From NCBI GenBank assembly GCA_016930415.1, contig JAFGGS010000016.1, forward strand, positions 275,340-339,339: DNA of 64,000 nt, read 5' to 3'. Shown in pieces: positions 8,368 to 18,793 of the stretch. How positions within the stretch are numbered: the stretch's first letter is position 1; each line of letters begins with the position of its first letter. This stretch comes from Candidatus Woesearchaeota archaeon. Lineage in GTDB: Archaea; Nanobdellota; Nanobdellia; Woesearchaeales; SM23-78. The position numbers and the translations under genes were made by a program. The notes beneath the pieces are model-generated. The model made no database searches. It was not told the origin of the DNA and saw only the letters and a program-made list of their open reading frames with translations.

Positions 8368-10911
8368 ATGTCGAATGAGATCAGGCTCAAGGTGGCAGAA
8401 GCCATTCCTGAGGACGTGAACAAGGGTATCGTGAGGATCGACAGCACATTCTTGAAGCAGATAGACGTCCGCCCAGGCAGCATAGTCGAGATCGAGGGAG
8501 AGAGGGCTACTGTCGGTATCGCTGACCGCGCCCTTCCTGGAGACATGGGCCTAAACATCATAAGGACAGACCCTTTGATCAGGAGGAATGCCAAGACCAG
8601 CATCGGAGACGTGGTTACTGTCAGGAAGGCTGACGTGAAAGAGGCCAAGACAGTCACTATAGCACCTGCAAGGGAGGGCATGATGATCAAGGCAAGCCCC
8701 GAGATATTCAGGCGCGGACTCCTCGGAAGGCCTGTTGTCAAGGGCGACATAGTCTCTCTTGGCGGCACCCAGCGAAGAAGGAACACCATGGCAGGCCATC
8801 CTTTCTTTGACGAGATATTTCCCATGCTCAACGAGACTGTGAGCGGTTTTGGCCTGGGAGACCTGAAGTTCATAGTCACTGCCTGCGAGCCAAAGCAGGC
8901 AGTCCTCATAACAGAGAACACCAAAGTCACGCTGGTAGCAAAGGCGGCGGATGTCAGCGAAGAGAAGCAGATAGACGTCAACTACGAGGACATAGGAGGC
9001 CTTGATGAGGAACTCAAGAAGGTCCGAGAGATGATCGAGCTGCCCTTGAAGCATCCTGAGATATTCGACAGGCTGGGAATAGAAGCCCCTAAGGGAGTAC
9101 TCCTGCACGGACCGCCAGGAACCGGAAAGACTCTTCTTGCAAAGGCAGTCGCGAACGAGACCAACGCCAACTTCATACTGATAAACGGCCCTGAGATCAT
9201 GAGCAAGTTCTACGGCCAGTCAGAGGAGAACTTGAGGAACAAGTTCGAGGAGGCAGAGAAGAATGCTCCCTCGATCATATTCATAGACGAGATAGACGCG
9301 ATCGCCTCCAAGAGGGAGGAGAGCAAGGGAGAGGTCGAGAAGAGAGTCGTAGCCCAACTCCTCGGACTGATGGACGGCCTTAAGACCAGAGGAAAAGTCA
9401 TAGTAATCGCAGCGACCAACATTCCGAATGTCCTGGACCCTGCACTCAGGAGGCCTGGAAGGTTTGACAGGGAGCTAGAGATAGGAGTGCCTAACGAGAC
9501 TGGCAGGCTCTCGATCCTGAAAGTCCACACCAGGAACATGCCTATCACGCCTAACTACGACATAGGCCAGACCAGGAGGGCTGTGAGCGAGAGGATAGAT
9601 TCGCTCATGAGAGAGATGAATAGTCTCTCGAAGAAGAAGGAGAACGAGTCCTTGGCAGCGCTCCTCAAGACCAAGAAGGAAGAGCATGACATCCTGAAGA
9701 AAGCCTTGGAGAAGACCGGCAAGATGAAGAATGCAGACCTCCAGAAGCACATGGCAAGTCAGGAGACGACTCACCTCTTAGTAGAGGAAAAGGCAGCCAT
9801 AAGGACCATACTGCTGGAAGAGTTCCTGAAGAAGATCGCAAGCACCACGTACGGGTTTGTCGGAGCAGACTTATCAAGCCTTGCGCGCGAAGCCGCGATG
9901 ACTGTCCTGAGACGCGTGCTCTCAGACGTTACCTTGAAAGAGAACGAACCGATCCCTGAAGAAGTGCTCGCAAAGCTCATCCTGAAAGAAGGAGACTTCC
10001 AGGAAGCCCTCAAGGTAGTGCGACCAAGCGCGATGAGAGAAGTCCTTATAGAGATCCCGAACGTCAAGTGGGAAGACATAGGAGGCCTTGAGAACATCAA
10101 GCAAGAGCTCAAAGAAGCAGTAGAGTGGCCTCTTCAGAACAAGGATTCTTTCAGGAGGATGGGAGTCAAGCCTCCGAAAGGAGTCCTAGTCTACGGCGCT
10201 CCTGGAACCGGTAAGACAATGCTCGCAAAGGCAGTGGCTACGGAGTCCAAAGCTAACTTCATACTCATAAAAGGCCCTGAGCTCTTGAGCAAGTGGGTCG
10301 GCGAGTCAGAGAAGGCCGTGCGCAAGATATTCGAGAAGGCAAGACAGACCAGCCCGACAATCATATTCTTCGATGAGATAGATTCCCTTGTACCCAAGAG
10401 AGGCGGCGGGGGAAGCGATGACCACGTGACAGAGAGAGTTGTAAACCAGTTATTGACAGAGATCGATGGCCTGCAGTCATTGAACGATATAGTCATAATG
10501 GGAGCGACCAATAGGCCAGACATCATGGACACAGCCCTTCTCAGGCCTGGAAGGTTCGACAGGATCCTCTTAGTGCCAGCACCTGAGATGGAATCAAGAA
10601 AAGAGATATTCAAGGTTCACACCAAAGGAATGCCTCTTGACAAGGACGTCGTGATAGACGAACTCGTCGCGAAGAGTGAGGGATACGTCGGAGCGGACAT
10701 CGAGAGCATATGCAGGGAAGCAGCCATCTTCTCTCTTCGAGAGGACATGGAAGCCAAGACCATCAAGATGAAACACTTCGAGATGGCACTTGAGAAAGTG
10801 AAGCCTTCATCCACCAAGGAAGTAGAGGAAGCATACGCCGAGCTTGAGAACAGTTTCAGGGCGGCGCGCGGCAAGGAGATGAAGCAGGATAGGCCCTCAT
10901 ATTACGGATAA
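8368..10911 (+). CDS. cdc48: CDC48/VAT-type double AAA+ ATPase; the track start at 8356 is TTG, ATG at 8368 (MSNEIRLKV) is more likely
   Basis: N-domain [26 protein letters not shown]1 GPPGTGKT, D2 [18 protein letters not shown] and [10 protein letters not shown] Walker B motifs; C-terminal YYG. Confidence 0.95.
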   Translation: MSNEIRLKVAEAIPEDVNKGIVRIDSTFLKQIDVRPGSIVEIEGERATVGIADRALPGDMGLNIIRTDPLIRRNAKTSIGDVVTVRKADVKEAKTVTIAPAREGMMIKASPEIFRRGLLGRPVVKGDIVSLGGTQRRRNTMAGHPFFDEIFPMLNETVSGFGLGDLKFIVTACEPKQAVLITENTKVTLVAKAADVSEEKQIDVNYEDIGGLDEELKKVREMIELPLKHPEIFDRLGIEAPKGVLLHGPPGTGKTLLAKAVANETNANFILINGPEIMSKFYGQSEENLRNKFEEAEKNAPSIIFIDEIDAIASKREESKGEVEKRVVAQLLGLMDGLKTRGKVIVIAATNIPNVLDPALRRPGRFDRELEIGVPNETGRLSILKVHTRNMPITPNYDIGQTRRAVSERIDSLMREMNSLSKKKENESLAALLKTKKEEHDILKKALEKTGKMKNADLQKHMASQETTHLLVEEKAAIRTILLEEFLKKIASTTYGFVGADLSSLAREAAMTVLRRVLSDVTLKENEPIPEEVLAKLILKEGDFQEALKVVRPSAMREVLIEIPNVKWEDIGGLENIKQELKEAVEWPLQNKDSFRRMGVKPPKGVLVYGAPGTGKTMLAKAVATESKANFILIKGPELLSKWVGESEKAVRKIFEKARQTSPTIIFFDEIDSLVPKRGGGGSDDHVTERVVNQLLTEIDGLQSLNDIVIMGATNRPDIMDTALLRPGRFDRILLVPAPEMESRKEIFKVHTKGMPLDKDVVIDELVAKSEGYVGADIESICREAAIFSLREDMEAKTIKMKHFEMALEKVKPSSTKEVEEAYAELENSFRAARGKEMKQDRPSYYG

Positions 10912-10959
10912 GCCAAGAGCACTCGAGATTCTAGAAGAAAAAATTAAGTGCGCATAATC

Positions 10960-12123
10960 CTATTCAGGACTCGCCAAAGTTCTAGCGGTGAGCGCCAACG
11001 CAAGAAGAGAGACGCCGCCAGCAATCACGAACAATATCCTCATGCCGTAAGCGACTGCTATGAATCCTGACGCTACTGAGAGGATGAAGTAGCCTATCCT
11101 TGCAAGCGAGGAATAGCTCCCGACAACAACTCCCTCGATGCCCTCCTGTTCCCCAGTCTCAGACATGAGAGTCCAGGCAGAGATGTTCCAGAAAGCAGAA
11201 GCCAATGCCTGGAAGACCACGAGCAAGCATAGGAACACTATGCTGTCCGCGAACCCCATCAGCGTGAAAGCAGAAGAGGCAAACAAGACAGAGATTATCA
11301 CCACCTTCGCGCTCCCGACCTTATCAACTATCTTTCCAGCAACTCCTTGGAACAAGTATGAGAATCCATCCAGGAAGAAGACCATTCCCACGGCCGCGTA
11401 GGTGTAACCCATCTGAAGCAAGAGAAGGGGCAGGAATATCTGGAATACAGGATTCTTTGAGTTCATAGCCGCGCCTAGGATGGCCATCGCTCTGAGCTTC
11501 TTGTGCGACAAGAATATCTTGATGGACCTCCAAGGATTGAAATCCCTCTTCTCAATCACAGGCTTGTGATGGCTCTTCCAGAGAGTAAGCCAAACCAAGA
11601 GTATCAGCATTCCGAAAAGCGAGAGCATGAGCGTGAACCTGATAGATACTAGCTGGGCAAGGTAAGCCCCTATCGGCGGTGCGATGAGGAATCCTATGTA
11701 TGAGAAGCTCAGGAACACTCCTGCCTTAGAACCTCGTTCCTCCTTTGACAAGTGATCCTCGACCTTGGCCAAGGTGATCAAGCCTACGCCAGCCCAGCCC
11801 ACTGCCGCGAGGAAGCGAGCAAGCATTATCATCGGGACGGTCGGCATCCAGATGTAGAGCACGGCAGCGATGGCCTGAAAGACAATCCCCGCGTATATTA
11901 TCCTTTTGCGGCCGACGTGATCAGCAAGAGCGCCTACGACCGGAGAGAACAAGACAAGCATAAGCGGGAAGCATGCAAAAACGATCCCCAGCATCTGATC
12001 GCTGATGCCCGCCTCCTTAAAATAGATCGGGAGCAGAGGCGCATATAAGTATATCATGAAGTTGAACAGCACGCTCACAAGCGTCGGCACTACAAGCTCC
12101 TTCCTCATGCTGAAGAAACGCAT
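10960..12123 (-). CDS. Major facilitator superfamily transporter
   Basis: 12-TM pattern; GALADHVGRKRIIYAG loop motif and GVAGKIVDKVGSAK second-half repeat. Confidence 0.88.
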   Translation of the reverse strand: MRFFSMRKELVVPTLVSVLFNFMIYLYAPLLPIYFKEAGISDQMLGIVFACFPLMLVLFSPVVGALADHVGRKRIIYAGIVFQAIAAVLYIWMPTVPMIMLARFLAAVGWAGVGLITLAKVEDHLSKEERGSKAGVFLSFSYIGFLIAPPIGAYLAQLVSIRFTLMLSLFGMLILLVWLTLWKSHHKPVIEKRDFNPWRSIKIFLSHKKLRAMAILGAAMNSKNPVFQIFLPLLLLQMGYTYAAVGMVFFLDGFSYLFQGVAGKIVDKVGSAKVVIISVLFASSAFTLMGFADSIVFLCLLVVFQALASAFWNISAWTLMSETGEQEGIEGVVVGSYSSLARIGYFILSVASGFIAVAYGMRILFVIAGGVSLLALALTARTLASPE

Positions 12124-12295
12124 AAGTAAGACGAGCGGATTCGATGTTTAAAAAATTTTTGGAATGATGACAGCCGCAATAGACATAACAAAGATATACA
12201 ACAAGAGCATGATTTTTTAGTAAGCTTTAAAAACTCTTGTTCACAGAAAGCATCTTATACTGGTTTTTGATGAGTATGTTGAAGGTGATTTTAAC

Positions 12296-12538
12296 ATGAG
12301 CGTAAGAAGGAAAGTCTTATCTGCCGCTGCTCTTGCGGCCATTGGAGTGATTACGGTAGGCGCAAGGAAGCTGCACCAGCACGACTATGACGAGAAAGCG
12401 CTCGCGCTCCTAAGAGGATTCGCATCCAAGGTGAAAGTAGAAGCTGACCGAGTGGAGAAAGCAGCCGCAAGAAGACTCAAGGCCAGGAGAGCCAGAAGGG
12501 CGAAGGCCAAGAAAGCAACCGGAAAGCGTAAGCGTTAA
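12296..12538 (+). CDS. Small protein with hydrophobic N-terminus and K/R/A-rich basic tail
   Basis: 80 aa, tail RRLKARRARRAKAKKATGKRKR. Confidence 0.55.
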   Translation: MSVRRKVLSAAALAAIGVITVGARKLHQHDYDEKALALLRGFASKVKVEADRVEKAAARRLKARRARRAKAKKATGKRKR

Positions 12539-12566
12539 AAAGAATAGTCTTCTTCTATATCAACAA

Positions 12567-13868
12567 GTGGTTATTTTGAGGCAGGGCGAGAAGGTACTCT
12601 TAAGATCAGGACAGGACAAGTATGAAGGCGTGTTCGTGAAAGAGGATGACTTGAACATATTCATAAAGCTAAAGAGCGGATACAACCTGGGAGTATCAAA
12701 GGCGAGCATTTCTGAAGTCAAGAGCGTCGACAATTCAAGAGAGGAAAAGAACCTGGAGAAGGAGAAGATGAAACCTATGAAACAAGACAAGTCATTGCCA
12801 ACCATCTCGCTCCTCCATACAGGAGGCACAATCGCGTCAAGAGTGGATTATGAGACTGGCGCAGTCACTGCAAAGTTCACGCCAGAAGAGATACTCATCA
12901 TATTCCCAGAGCTCACAAGGATAGCCAACATCAAGAGCAGACTCATCTCCAATATGATGTCCGAAAACATAAGGTTCCACCACTACAACGTCATGGCGCA
13001 GGCAGTAGAGGAGGAGATCCGAAACGGCGCCCAAGGAGTCATAATAACCCATGGGACAGACACGCTACATTACACCGGCGCGGCATTAAGCTTCGCACTG
13101 AAGAACGTGCAGATACCTGTCATGATCATAGGAAGCCAGAGAAGCAGCGACCGCCCAAGCACGGACTCTGCAATTAACCTGTTAAGCGCGGCCACGTTCA
13201 TAACGAAGACAAGCATGGCAGGCGTGTTCATATGCATGCACGAAGACATCAATGACGACAAGTGCATCGTGATAGAAGGCGTGAACGCAAGGAAGATGCA
13301 CACGAGCAGGAGAGACGCGTTCAGGCCGATCAACAAGACGCCGGTCGCAAGGGTCAACTACGCCACGAAGAAGGTGGAAGTCATAAGACCATATCCTGCG
13401 CCACAAGGAGAATTCACAGTCAAGCCCTTTGATGAGAAAGTGAAGGTTGGGTTGGTAAAAGTCCACCCGCAGATGTATGCAGAGGAATTAAGCCCTTATG
13501 ACAGCTTCGACGGACTCATAATAGAGACTACCGGCTTAGGACAAGCCCAGATAATCGCGTTCGACGACAAGTCAATCGAGAACGAGAAGATCATGCACGC
13601 GCTGTCCCGCATCGCGAAGAAGATACCAGTCGCGGCAAGCCCGCAGACGATATACGGCCGGGTGAACATGAATGTGTACAGCGAAGGCCGAAAACTAATG
13701 GACCTGGGAGTATTAGGCAACTATTGCGACATGACGCCTGAGACCGCATTCATAAAGCTTGCGTGGCTCATATCAAACCATAGCACGCAGGAAGTGAAGG
13801 AGTTCTACGATAAAAATCTACGGGGCGAGATTAGCGAGAGGAGCGAGAAGGAGACGTTCTTAATATGA
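12567..13868 (+). CDS. gatD: Glutamyl-tRNA(Gln) amidotransferase subunit D (GatD), GTG start
   Basis: Asparaginase-like motifs LLHTGGTIASRVDYETGAV and VIITHGTDTLHYTGAALSF; overlaps gatE. Confidence 0.94.
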   Translation: MVILRQGEKVLLRSGQDKYEGVFVKEDDLNIFIKLKSGYNLGVSKASISEVKSVDNSREEKNLEKEKMKPMKQDKSLPTISLLHTGGTIASRVDYETGAVTAKFTPEEILIIFPELTRIANIKSRLISNMMSENIRFHHYNVMAQAVEEEIRNGAQGVIITHGTDTLHYTGAALSFALKNVQIPVMIIGSQRSSDRPSTDSAINLLSAATFITKTSMAGVFICMHEDINDDKCIVIEGVNARKMHTSRRDAFRPINKTPVARVNYATKKVEVIRPYPAPQGEFTVKPFDEKVKVGLVKVHPQMYAEELSPYDSFDGLIIETTGLGQAQIIAFDDKSIENEKIMHALSRIAKKIPVAASPQTIYGRVNMNVYSEGRKLMDLGVLGNYCDMTPETAFIKLAWLISNHSTQEVKEFYDKNLRGEISERSEKETFLI

Positions 13869-15283
13869 GCAGGCCGAACTACGAGGAACTTGGCTTCAAG
13901 TGCGGTATCGAGATTCACCAGCAGCTCGAGGGCAAGAAGCTCTTCTGCAACTGCCCGACCGATATCAGGAAGGACAAGCCTGACTTCGAGATAGTGAGGA
14001 GGCTTAGGGCCAGCGCCGGCGAAGAGGGAAGAGTCGACGCCGCCGCGCTTCACGAGCAGAAGAAGCAGAAGTACTTCATCTACCAAGGATACTACGACTT
14101 GACATGCGGCGTGGAGCTTGACGAGGAGCCTCCGCAGCCAACGAACACCGAGGCTCTCAAGACCGCGCTTCGCGTGGCTAAGATGCTAGGCTGCAGGATA
14201 GTCGACAAGATCCAAGTCATGAGAAAGACAGTGATAGACGGGTCTAACGTGTCAGGGTTCCAGAGGACTGCGCTCATCGGGATGAACGGCTGCTTAGAAG
14301 TGGGAGGAAAGATGTATGGAATCGAATCGGTCTGCCTTGAGGAGGAGGCGTGCCAATTAGTGAAGAGGACTGAGGATCACGACATCTACAACCTTAGCAG
14401 GCTAGGGATACCTCTCCTTGAGATCGCTACGGCGCCTGACATGAAAACCCCTGAAGAAGCAAGAGAGGTCGCGGCGAAGATAGGCATGATCCTGAGAAGC
14501 ACCGGCTCTTGCAAGAGAGGGATTGGCTCGATAAGGCAGGACGTCAACCTGAGCATCAAGGGAGGCTCGCGCGTAGAGATCAAGGGATTCCAAGAGCTGA
14601 AGAGCATCCCGAAAGTGATAGAATATGAGGTCGAACGACAGCTCAAGATCATCAAGAATGGCGAGAAGATGAAAGAGGAAGTCAGGAAAGCTGAAGCCGA
14701 CCTGACGACAAGCTTTCTTAGGCCCATGCCAGGGACTGATCGGATGTATCCTGAGACTGATATTCCTGAGATAACTCCAAACGTCAAGGGGATCGAGGCC
14801 ATAAAGACCATCGAGGAGAGGATAGAAGAGGCCATGGGCCAGTTCAGCCTTGCAAAGGAGCTTGCGACCCAGGCCGTGAAGGCAGGGATAGACCTTGCAG
14901 GCTATGCTGAGAGATACGCCAACCTCGAGCCGAAATTCATCGCAGACACGCTCATCAACGCCCCTAAGGAGATAAAGGCAAGGTTCAAAAAAGAAGTCGA
15001 CGCGCTAAAGCACGCCGACGAGCTCTTCGACAAGGTGAACCGCGGAGAGCTGCCGAAAGGAGCAGTCTTTGAGATACTGTCAGAGATCGCCCACGGCAAG
15101 AAACCGGACTTATCAGGATACAAGAGCCTGAGCGCCAAGGAGCTAGAAGCAGAGATAATAACGCTTGTAAAGAAGCAGAAAGACGCGACCACCCAGGCCT
15201 TGATGGGCTTAATAATGGGCAAACACAGGGGAAAAGTGGACGGGAAGACGGTCATGGATCTTCTTAAGAAACACAAGAAATAA
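13865..15283 (+). CDS. gatE: Glutamyl-tRNA(Gln) amidotransferase subunit E (GatE)
   Basis: FKCGIEIHQQLEGKKLFCNCP; SIRQDVNLSIKGGSRVEIKGFQEL; adjacent to gatD. Confidence 0.95.
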   Translation: MSRPNYEELGFKCGIEIHQQLEGKKLFCNCPTDIRKDKPDFEIVRRLRASAGEEGRVDAAALHEQKKQKYFIYQGYYDLTCGVELDEEPPQPTNTEALKTALRVAKMLGCRIVDKIQVMRKTVIDGSNVSGFQRTALIGMNGCLEVGGKMYGIESVCLEEEACQLVKRTEDHDIYNLSRLGIPLLEIATAPDMKTPEEAREVAAKIGMILRSTGSCKRGIGSIRQDVNLSIKGGSRVEIKGFQELKSIPKVIEYEVERQLKIIKNGEKMKEEVRKAEADLTTSFLRPMPGTDRMYPETDIPEITPNVKGIEAIKTIEERIEEAMGQFSLAKELATQAVKAGIDLAGYAERYANLEPKFIADTLINAPKEIKARFKKEVDALKHADELFDKVNRGELPKGAVFEILSEIAHGKKPDLSGYKSLSAKELEAEIITLVKKQKDATTQALMGLIMGKHRGKVDGKTVMDLLKKHKK

Positions 15284-15302
15284 AAACCCGAAGCAAGAGG
15301 AT

Positions 15303-16133
15303 ATGATTCTTATGCAATGGAGCAAGCTTTTCGCACACAGAGTATTCTTCCAGGACAAGGCATTGCAAGACCTGAAGAGAGATCACATGTTCATAGACAT
15401 GCACACTCACACAGGATACTCCCATGACTCAAACACCAGAGTGAGTTCTCTGCTACGAACCGCCAAGAAGGAAGGGATAGGGCTTGCAGTGACAGACCAT
15501 CTTCAGGTAAAAGGCGCATTAGAGGCATGCAAAGACAGAAAAGTCTTTGTAATACCGGGGATTGAGATTGCGGCCAAGGAGAACAAAGAGATCCTGTTAT
15601 ATTTCTATAGCATAAAGGACCTCCTGGATTTCCACCAGAAAAATATAGAAAGAAGACTGACAACACATGAATATAAGCACGCAAGATTCAGGAACACCAT
15701 CAAATCCCTGAAATGCACCACTCCGATGATAGAACTGCTAGAACAAGCAGACGAATATAACTGCGTGAAGTGCATACCGCACCCATTCTCATACCTGCTG
15801 AGGAACAGCCATAAGTTCTTCTCCCAAAAAGACGGGAAGATGAAGCTCATCGACGCGATCGAGGTCGTGAACTCCACCATGAGCCCGAGCAGGAACAAGA
15901 AAGCGGCTAAATGGGGGATGAAGCAGAAGAAAGCCTTCACCGCAGGGAGCGACGCCCACACCGCCAAAGAGCTTGGGAAAGCCATGACCGCGACCAGAGC
16001 CAGCAATATCGAGGAGTTCCTAGAGCGGATACGTGAAAAACAAGGGATACTCCTGGGAAAGGAGATGAGCAGGAGGGAAGCGATAAATCATATCATAAGG
16101 CTTGGCCTTGTAAAAAGAGAGAAGATGGAATGA
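15303..16133 (+). CDS. PHP domain metal-dependent phosphoesterase-like protein
   Basis: DMHTHTGYSHDS, GIGLAVTDHLQV, VIPGIEI, GSDAHTAKELG. Confidence 0.87.
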   Translation: MILMQWSKLFAHRVFFQDKALQDLKRDHMFIDMHTHTGYSHDSNTRVSSLLRTAKKEGIGLAVTDHLQVKGALEACKDRKVFVIPGIEIAAKENKEILLYFYSIKDLLDFHQKNIERRLTTHEYKHARFRNTIKSLKCTTPMIELLEQADEYNCVKCIPHPFSYLLRNSHKFFSQKDGKMKLIDAIEVVNSTMSPSRNKKAAKWGMKQKKAFTAGSDAHTAKELGKAMTATRASNIEEFLERIREKQGILLGKEMSRREAINHIIRLGLVKREKME

Positions 16134-16159
16134 GGCTAGAATCGGCCAAGGAAGATTGT

Positions 16160-17272
16160 TCAGGCAAGCTCTTTCTCTAACAGCAGGTAATTAGCCGCCC
16201 AGAGCATTGACTCATCAGAATAGTAAAGAGCAGTCTTGAATGGTTTTCCACGCCTATCAAAGACTTCCAGGAAATTCTTATGCTCAAGCACGAGCTTCCT
16301 GTAAGCATTAAGATAACCTACCGCGATCTTCTTATCAGTCTTGGCCGCGACTGCTATGAACATCATCCCGATATGCGCCCACACAGCATCCCTCTCATAA
16401 TCGCCCGCGAATACCTCTAGCCTTATCATCTTGTGCGCTTTTTCCCTAGAAGACGCATATTTAAGAGGGAAAGGCTTGTTAAGATCCTCTTTCATGACAG
16501 ACGCAAGAGCAGACTTGCGCATGACAGGATCATGTATTATTCCAGACCAGAAAGGAAGAGTATTCGCTCCTCCGCAGACATCCTTCCCGCCAGACAAGTC
16601 ATCAAGGAAGTAGCTTCCGGTCCAGAAATGCTTTTTCAGAAGAGAGGCATAATCATACTTCTTGAATGGATTGGCGAGACCTAGGAATGCCAAATCCTCC
16701 CTTAGCATCGCAGTCATCACGTTATCATAACACGAGCTTGAACGGACAGAATAATCCTTCATGGAACTGAAATGGCAATCCTTACGGACAAGCCCGGTGT
16801 TCTTATCTATCACCGCATCAAAGTATCTCAAAGATTCCTTCTCTAGAAAAAAGCGATACCTCTCAACCAAGCTCTTGTCTCCAGCCACCTTAAGGGAGCG
16901 TACTATGAATGCCAGCGCGTCAGGAGAGTATACCTGAGGAAAGGTGAAAGCTTTTCCTCCAGGGCTGATTATCTGCTCGATCCGGCCGTGCTTCTCAAAG
17001 ATCGAGAGTGCATAGGCAAGAGTACTTATCACCTGCTTTTTATAGCCAAGCTTCACAAGGCTCTCAGCGCACCACCCGAAATCCCTGCAGTAGAACTCGC
17101 AGAAATGGCCTGCGCTCACCCTGAAATACCTCTTCTCATGGTCATAACAGGATTCTATGATCTGTCGGCAGATGGATTCGGGCGATCCTGAGTATCTCTT
17201 GATGCCAAAGAAGAGCACCCTGATTCTCCGGAAAAACATACGCAACGACTCCTTCAGGTAGACAAACATCAT
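16160..17272 (-). CDS. Six-hairpin glycosidase-like helical protein
   Basis: Repeated alpha-helical pattern with DFGWCAESLVKLGY and YDNVMTAMLREDLAFLG-type segments; inferred fold only. Confidence 0.5.
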   Translation of the reverse strand: MMFVYLKESLRMFFRRIRVLFFGIKRYSGSPESICRQIIESCYDHEKRYFRVSAGHFCEFYCRDFGWCAESLVKLGYKKQVISTLAYALSIFEKHGRIEQIISPGGKAFTFPQVYSPDALAFIVRSLKVAGDKSLVERYRFFLEKESLRYFDAVIDKNTGLVRKDCHFSSMKDYSVRSSSCYDNVMTAMLREDLAFLGLANPFKKYDYASLLKKHFWTGSYFLDDLSGGKDVCGGANTLPFWSGIIHDPVMRKSALASVMKEDLNKPFPLKYASSREKAHKMIRLEVFAGDYERDAVWAHIGMMFIAVAAKTDKKIAVGYLNAYRKLVLEHKNFLEVFDRRGKPFKTALYYSDESMLWAANYLLLEKELA

Positions 17273-18486
17273 TCTTTTTCGGATTTCTTGTTGAAAATAT
17301 CCTTCGTCCTATTCTTATGCTTATGGAATATGAAATCATATCTCTTCTTCAGGGAATCTACATCCATGTAGGATATCTTATGCTTCTCAAGAGGTTTCTT
17401 CCTGAAAAGCTTCATGTCAAGAAAATCCTGCTTCCCTCCACGAAAGACCGTCAGCTTGACGACTGGATTGGCGTAATGCGCGTTGAAAGCCTCTCCGAAG
17501 ACCTTCTTCAACGATCCGTAGTAGAATGCCAGGCCAAGCGCTACCAAAACCCATATCATATCCCTCGCCCTGGTGATCATCGCAAGGCCGACTCCAGCAG
17601 CAGATCCTAACGCAAGCGAGCGGAAGAGCCAAGCCTGCATGAACTCAAGGCTTCCCAAACCCATAGGGACTGGTATCAGGAAAGACATTCCGACAACAGA
17701 GAATACCATGAACGTCTTGCCAAGCGACGGCGCCACACCAACCATCTTAAGCAGGAAGTGATACTCGACCATGGACAGGGAGAAAGCAAGTATGGTGAGT
17801 CCTAAGGCATAGAAATAAGCCTTCCTCTCTTCATTGTAGAACCTTATGATCGGCTTCTCAAACTCTGCAATTGCATGCTCATACTTAGAGAGGAACTTGA
17901 GCCTGTCAAGGTTCAGGAACCTGAAAAGCGCGATGAATATGGGCTTTCCCTGCCACATCCTGTTATAGAAAGTCCAGTTGACGAATATCAGGAAGCAGCA
18001 CAGGAGCGCAAGGAAGACTGCATAGCCCCCTGAGAGTGCATGGCTAAGGATCAACAGGAAACAGCCTATTGCGAACATGATCACCGTAAACGAGAGCTCG
18101 ATGGTCTTGTCTATCGTGATGGAAGTCAATGCCTGCCTGAAGCTTATCCCGTTCCTCATGCACATGGCAGCCCTCACAGGCTCCCCTGCGAGCTTGCCAG
18201 TAGGGGTCACGTAACTGACCCCGTAATCTATTACTCTATAGCTCAAGAGCTCTGAGAAAGTTATGTTCTTATGGCCTTGGGCGTGGAGCAAGACGTTCCA
18301 ACGTGCCGCAAAGGTAAGCATGATAAAGAATGAGACCAATAAGTAGCCTAGGAGGAGCGGCCAAGTCACGTTCTTAAACGCAGACCAGACGTCCCCGAAA
18401 GGATACACCCTCAGGACAAGCCATAACAATAGCAGACCAAGCGCGATAGAAAAGGTGACACTCATCGAAGTCCTGCTTATTTTCAT
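17269..18486 (-). CDS. UPF0104/lysylphosphatidylglycerol synthase TM-type (flippase-like) membrane protein; start revised from 18558 to ATG at 18486
   Basis: Multiple TMs, GEPVRAAMCMRNGISFRQALTSITIDKTIEL; the extended N-terminus in the ORF track reads into the tRNA gene. Confidence 0.78.
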   Translation of the reverse strand: MKISRTSMSVTFSIALGLLLLWLVLRVYPFGDVWSAFKNVTWPLLLGYLLVSFFIMLTFAARWNVLLHAQGHKNITFSELLSYRVIDYGVSYVTPTGKLAGEPVRAAMCMRNGISFRQALTSITIDKTIELSFTVIMFAIGCFLLILSHALSGGYAVFLALLCCFLIFVNWTFYNRMWQGKPIFIALFRFLNLDRLKFLSKYEHAIAEFEKPIIRFYNEERKAYFYALGLTILAFSLSMVEYHFLLKMVGVAPSLGKTFMVFSVVGMSFLIPVPMGLGSLEFMQAWLFRSLALGSAAGVGLAMITRARDMIWVLVALGLAFYYGSLKKVFGEAFNAHYANPVVKLTVFRGGKQDFLDMKLFRKKPLEKHKISYMDVDSLKKRYDFIFHKHKNRTKDIFNKKSEKE

Positions 18487-18517
18487 CCCGACGACCCCTC
18501 GCCTGAAATAATTTAAA

Positions 18518-18699
18518 CGCACCTGCGAGGATTCGAACCCCGGACCTACAGCTTTCACCTGCCTTTCAGTTAACTCTCACCATGCCAATGACGGCACTAG
18601 CGAAATGATCTTCATCAAGGAAAGTTTTAGGAGGCTGCCGCGCTATTTGCCCTCTCGGCCGGAAGTATCCTGCCGACATCCAGGCTGCGCTACAGGTGC
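18518..18699 (-). tRNA. tRNA-Arg(CCU) with two introns (D-loop intron about 18645-18677; anticodon-loop intron about 18554-18627)
   Basis: Minus strand: acceptor GCACCTG/CAGGTGC, D arm GCGC-AGCCTGGATA-GCGC, anticodon arm GCAGC-CTCCTAA-GCTGT, variable AGGTC, T arm CGGGG-TTCGAAT-CCTCG; removing 33 nt and 74 nt leaves 75 nt including the discriminator. Confidence 0.88.
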
Positions 18700-18793
18700 A
18701 AATATCCTAGTTGTATCTTAAATATCTTTTTAAAGCAAAAAAGTAAGGGTTGATTTATTAATGTTTTGCTAAAAGAACTGGGATTACGTGCCG

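Noticed and set aside
8352-10874. Several minus-strand ORFs (e.g. 8352..8981, 8551..9108, 10191..10613)
   Set aside because: All opposite the highly conserved CDC48 reading frame; not supported as genes.
12190-12245. AACAAGAG ... CTCTTGTT inverted repeat before the small basic protein gene
   Set aside because: 8-bp arms with a long AT-rich loop; can arise by chance and no second line of support.
18487-18558. N-terminal extension of the UPF0104-like ORF
   Set aside because: Reads into the tRNA-Arg 3' half; ATG at 18486 (MKISRTSMSV) is the more likely start.
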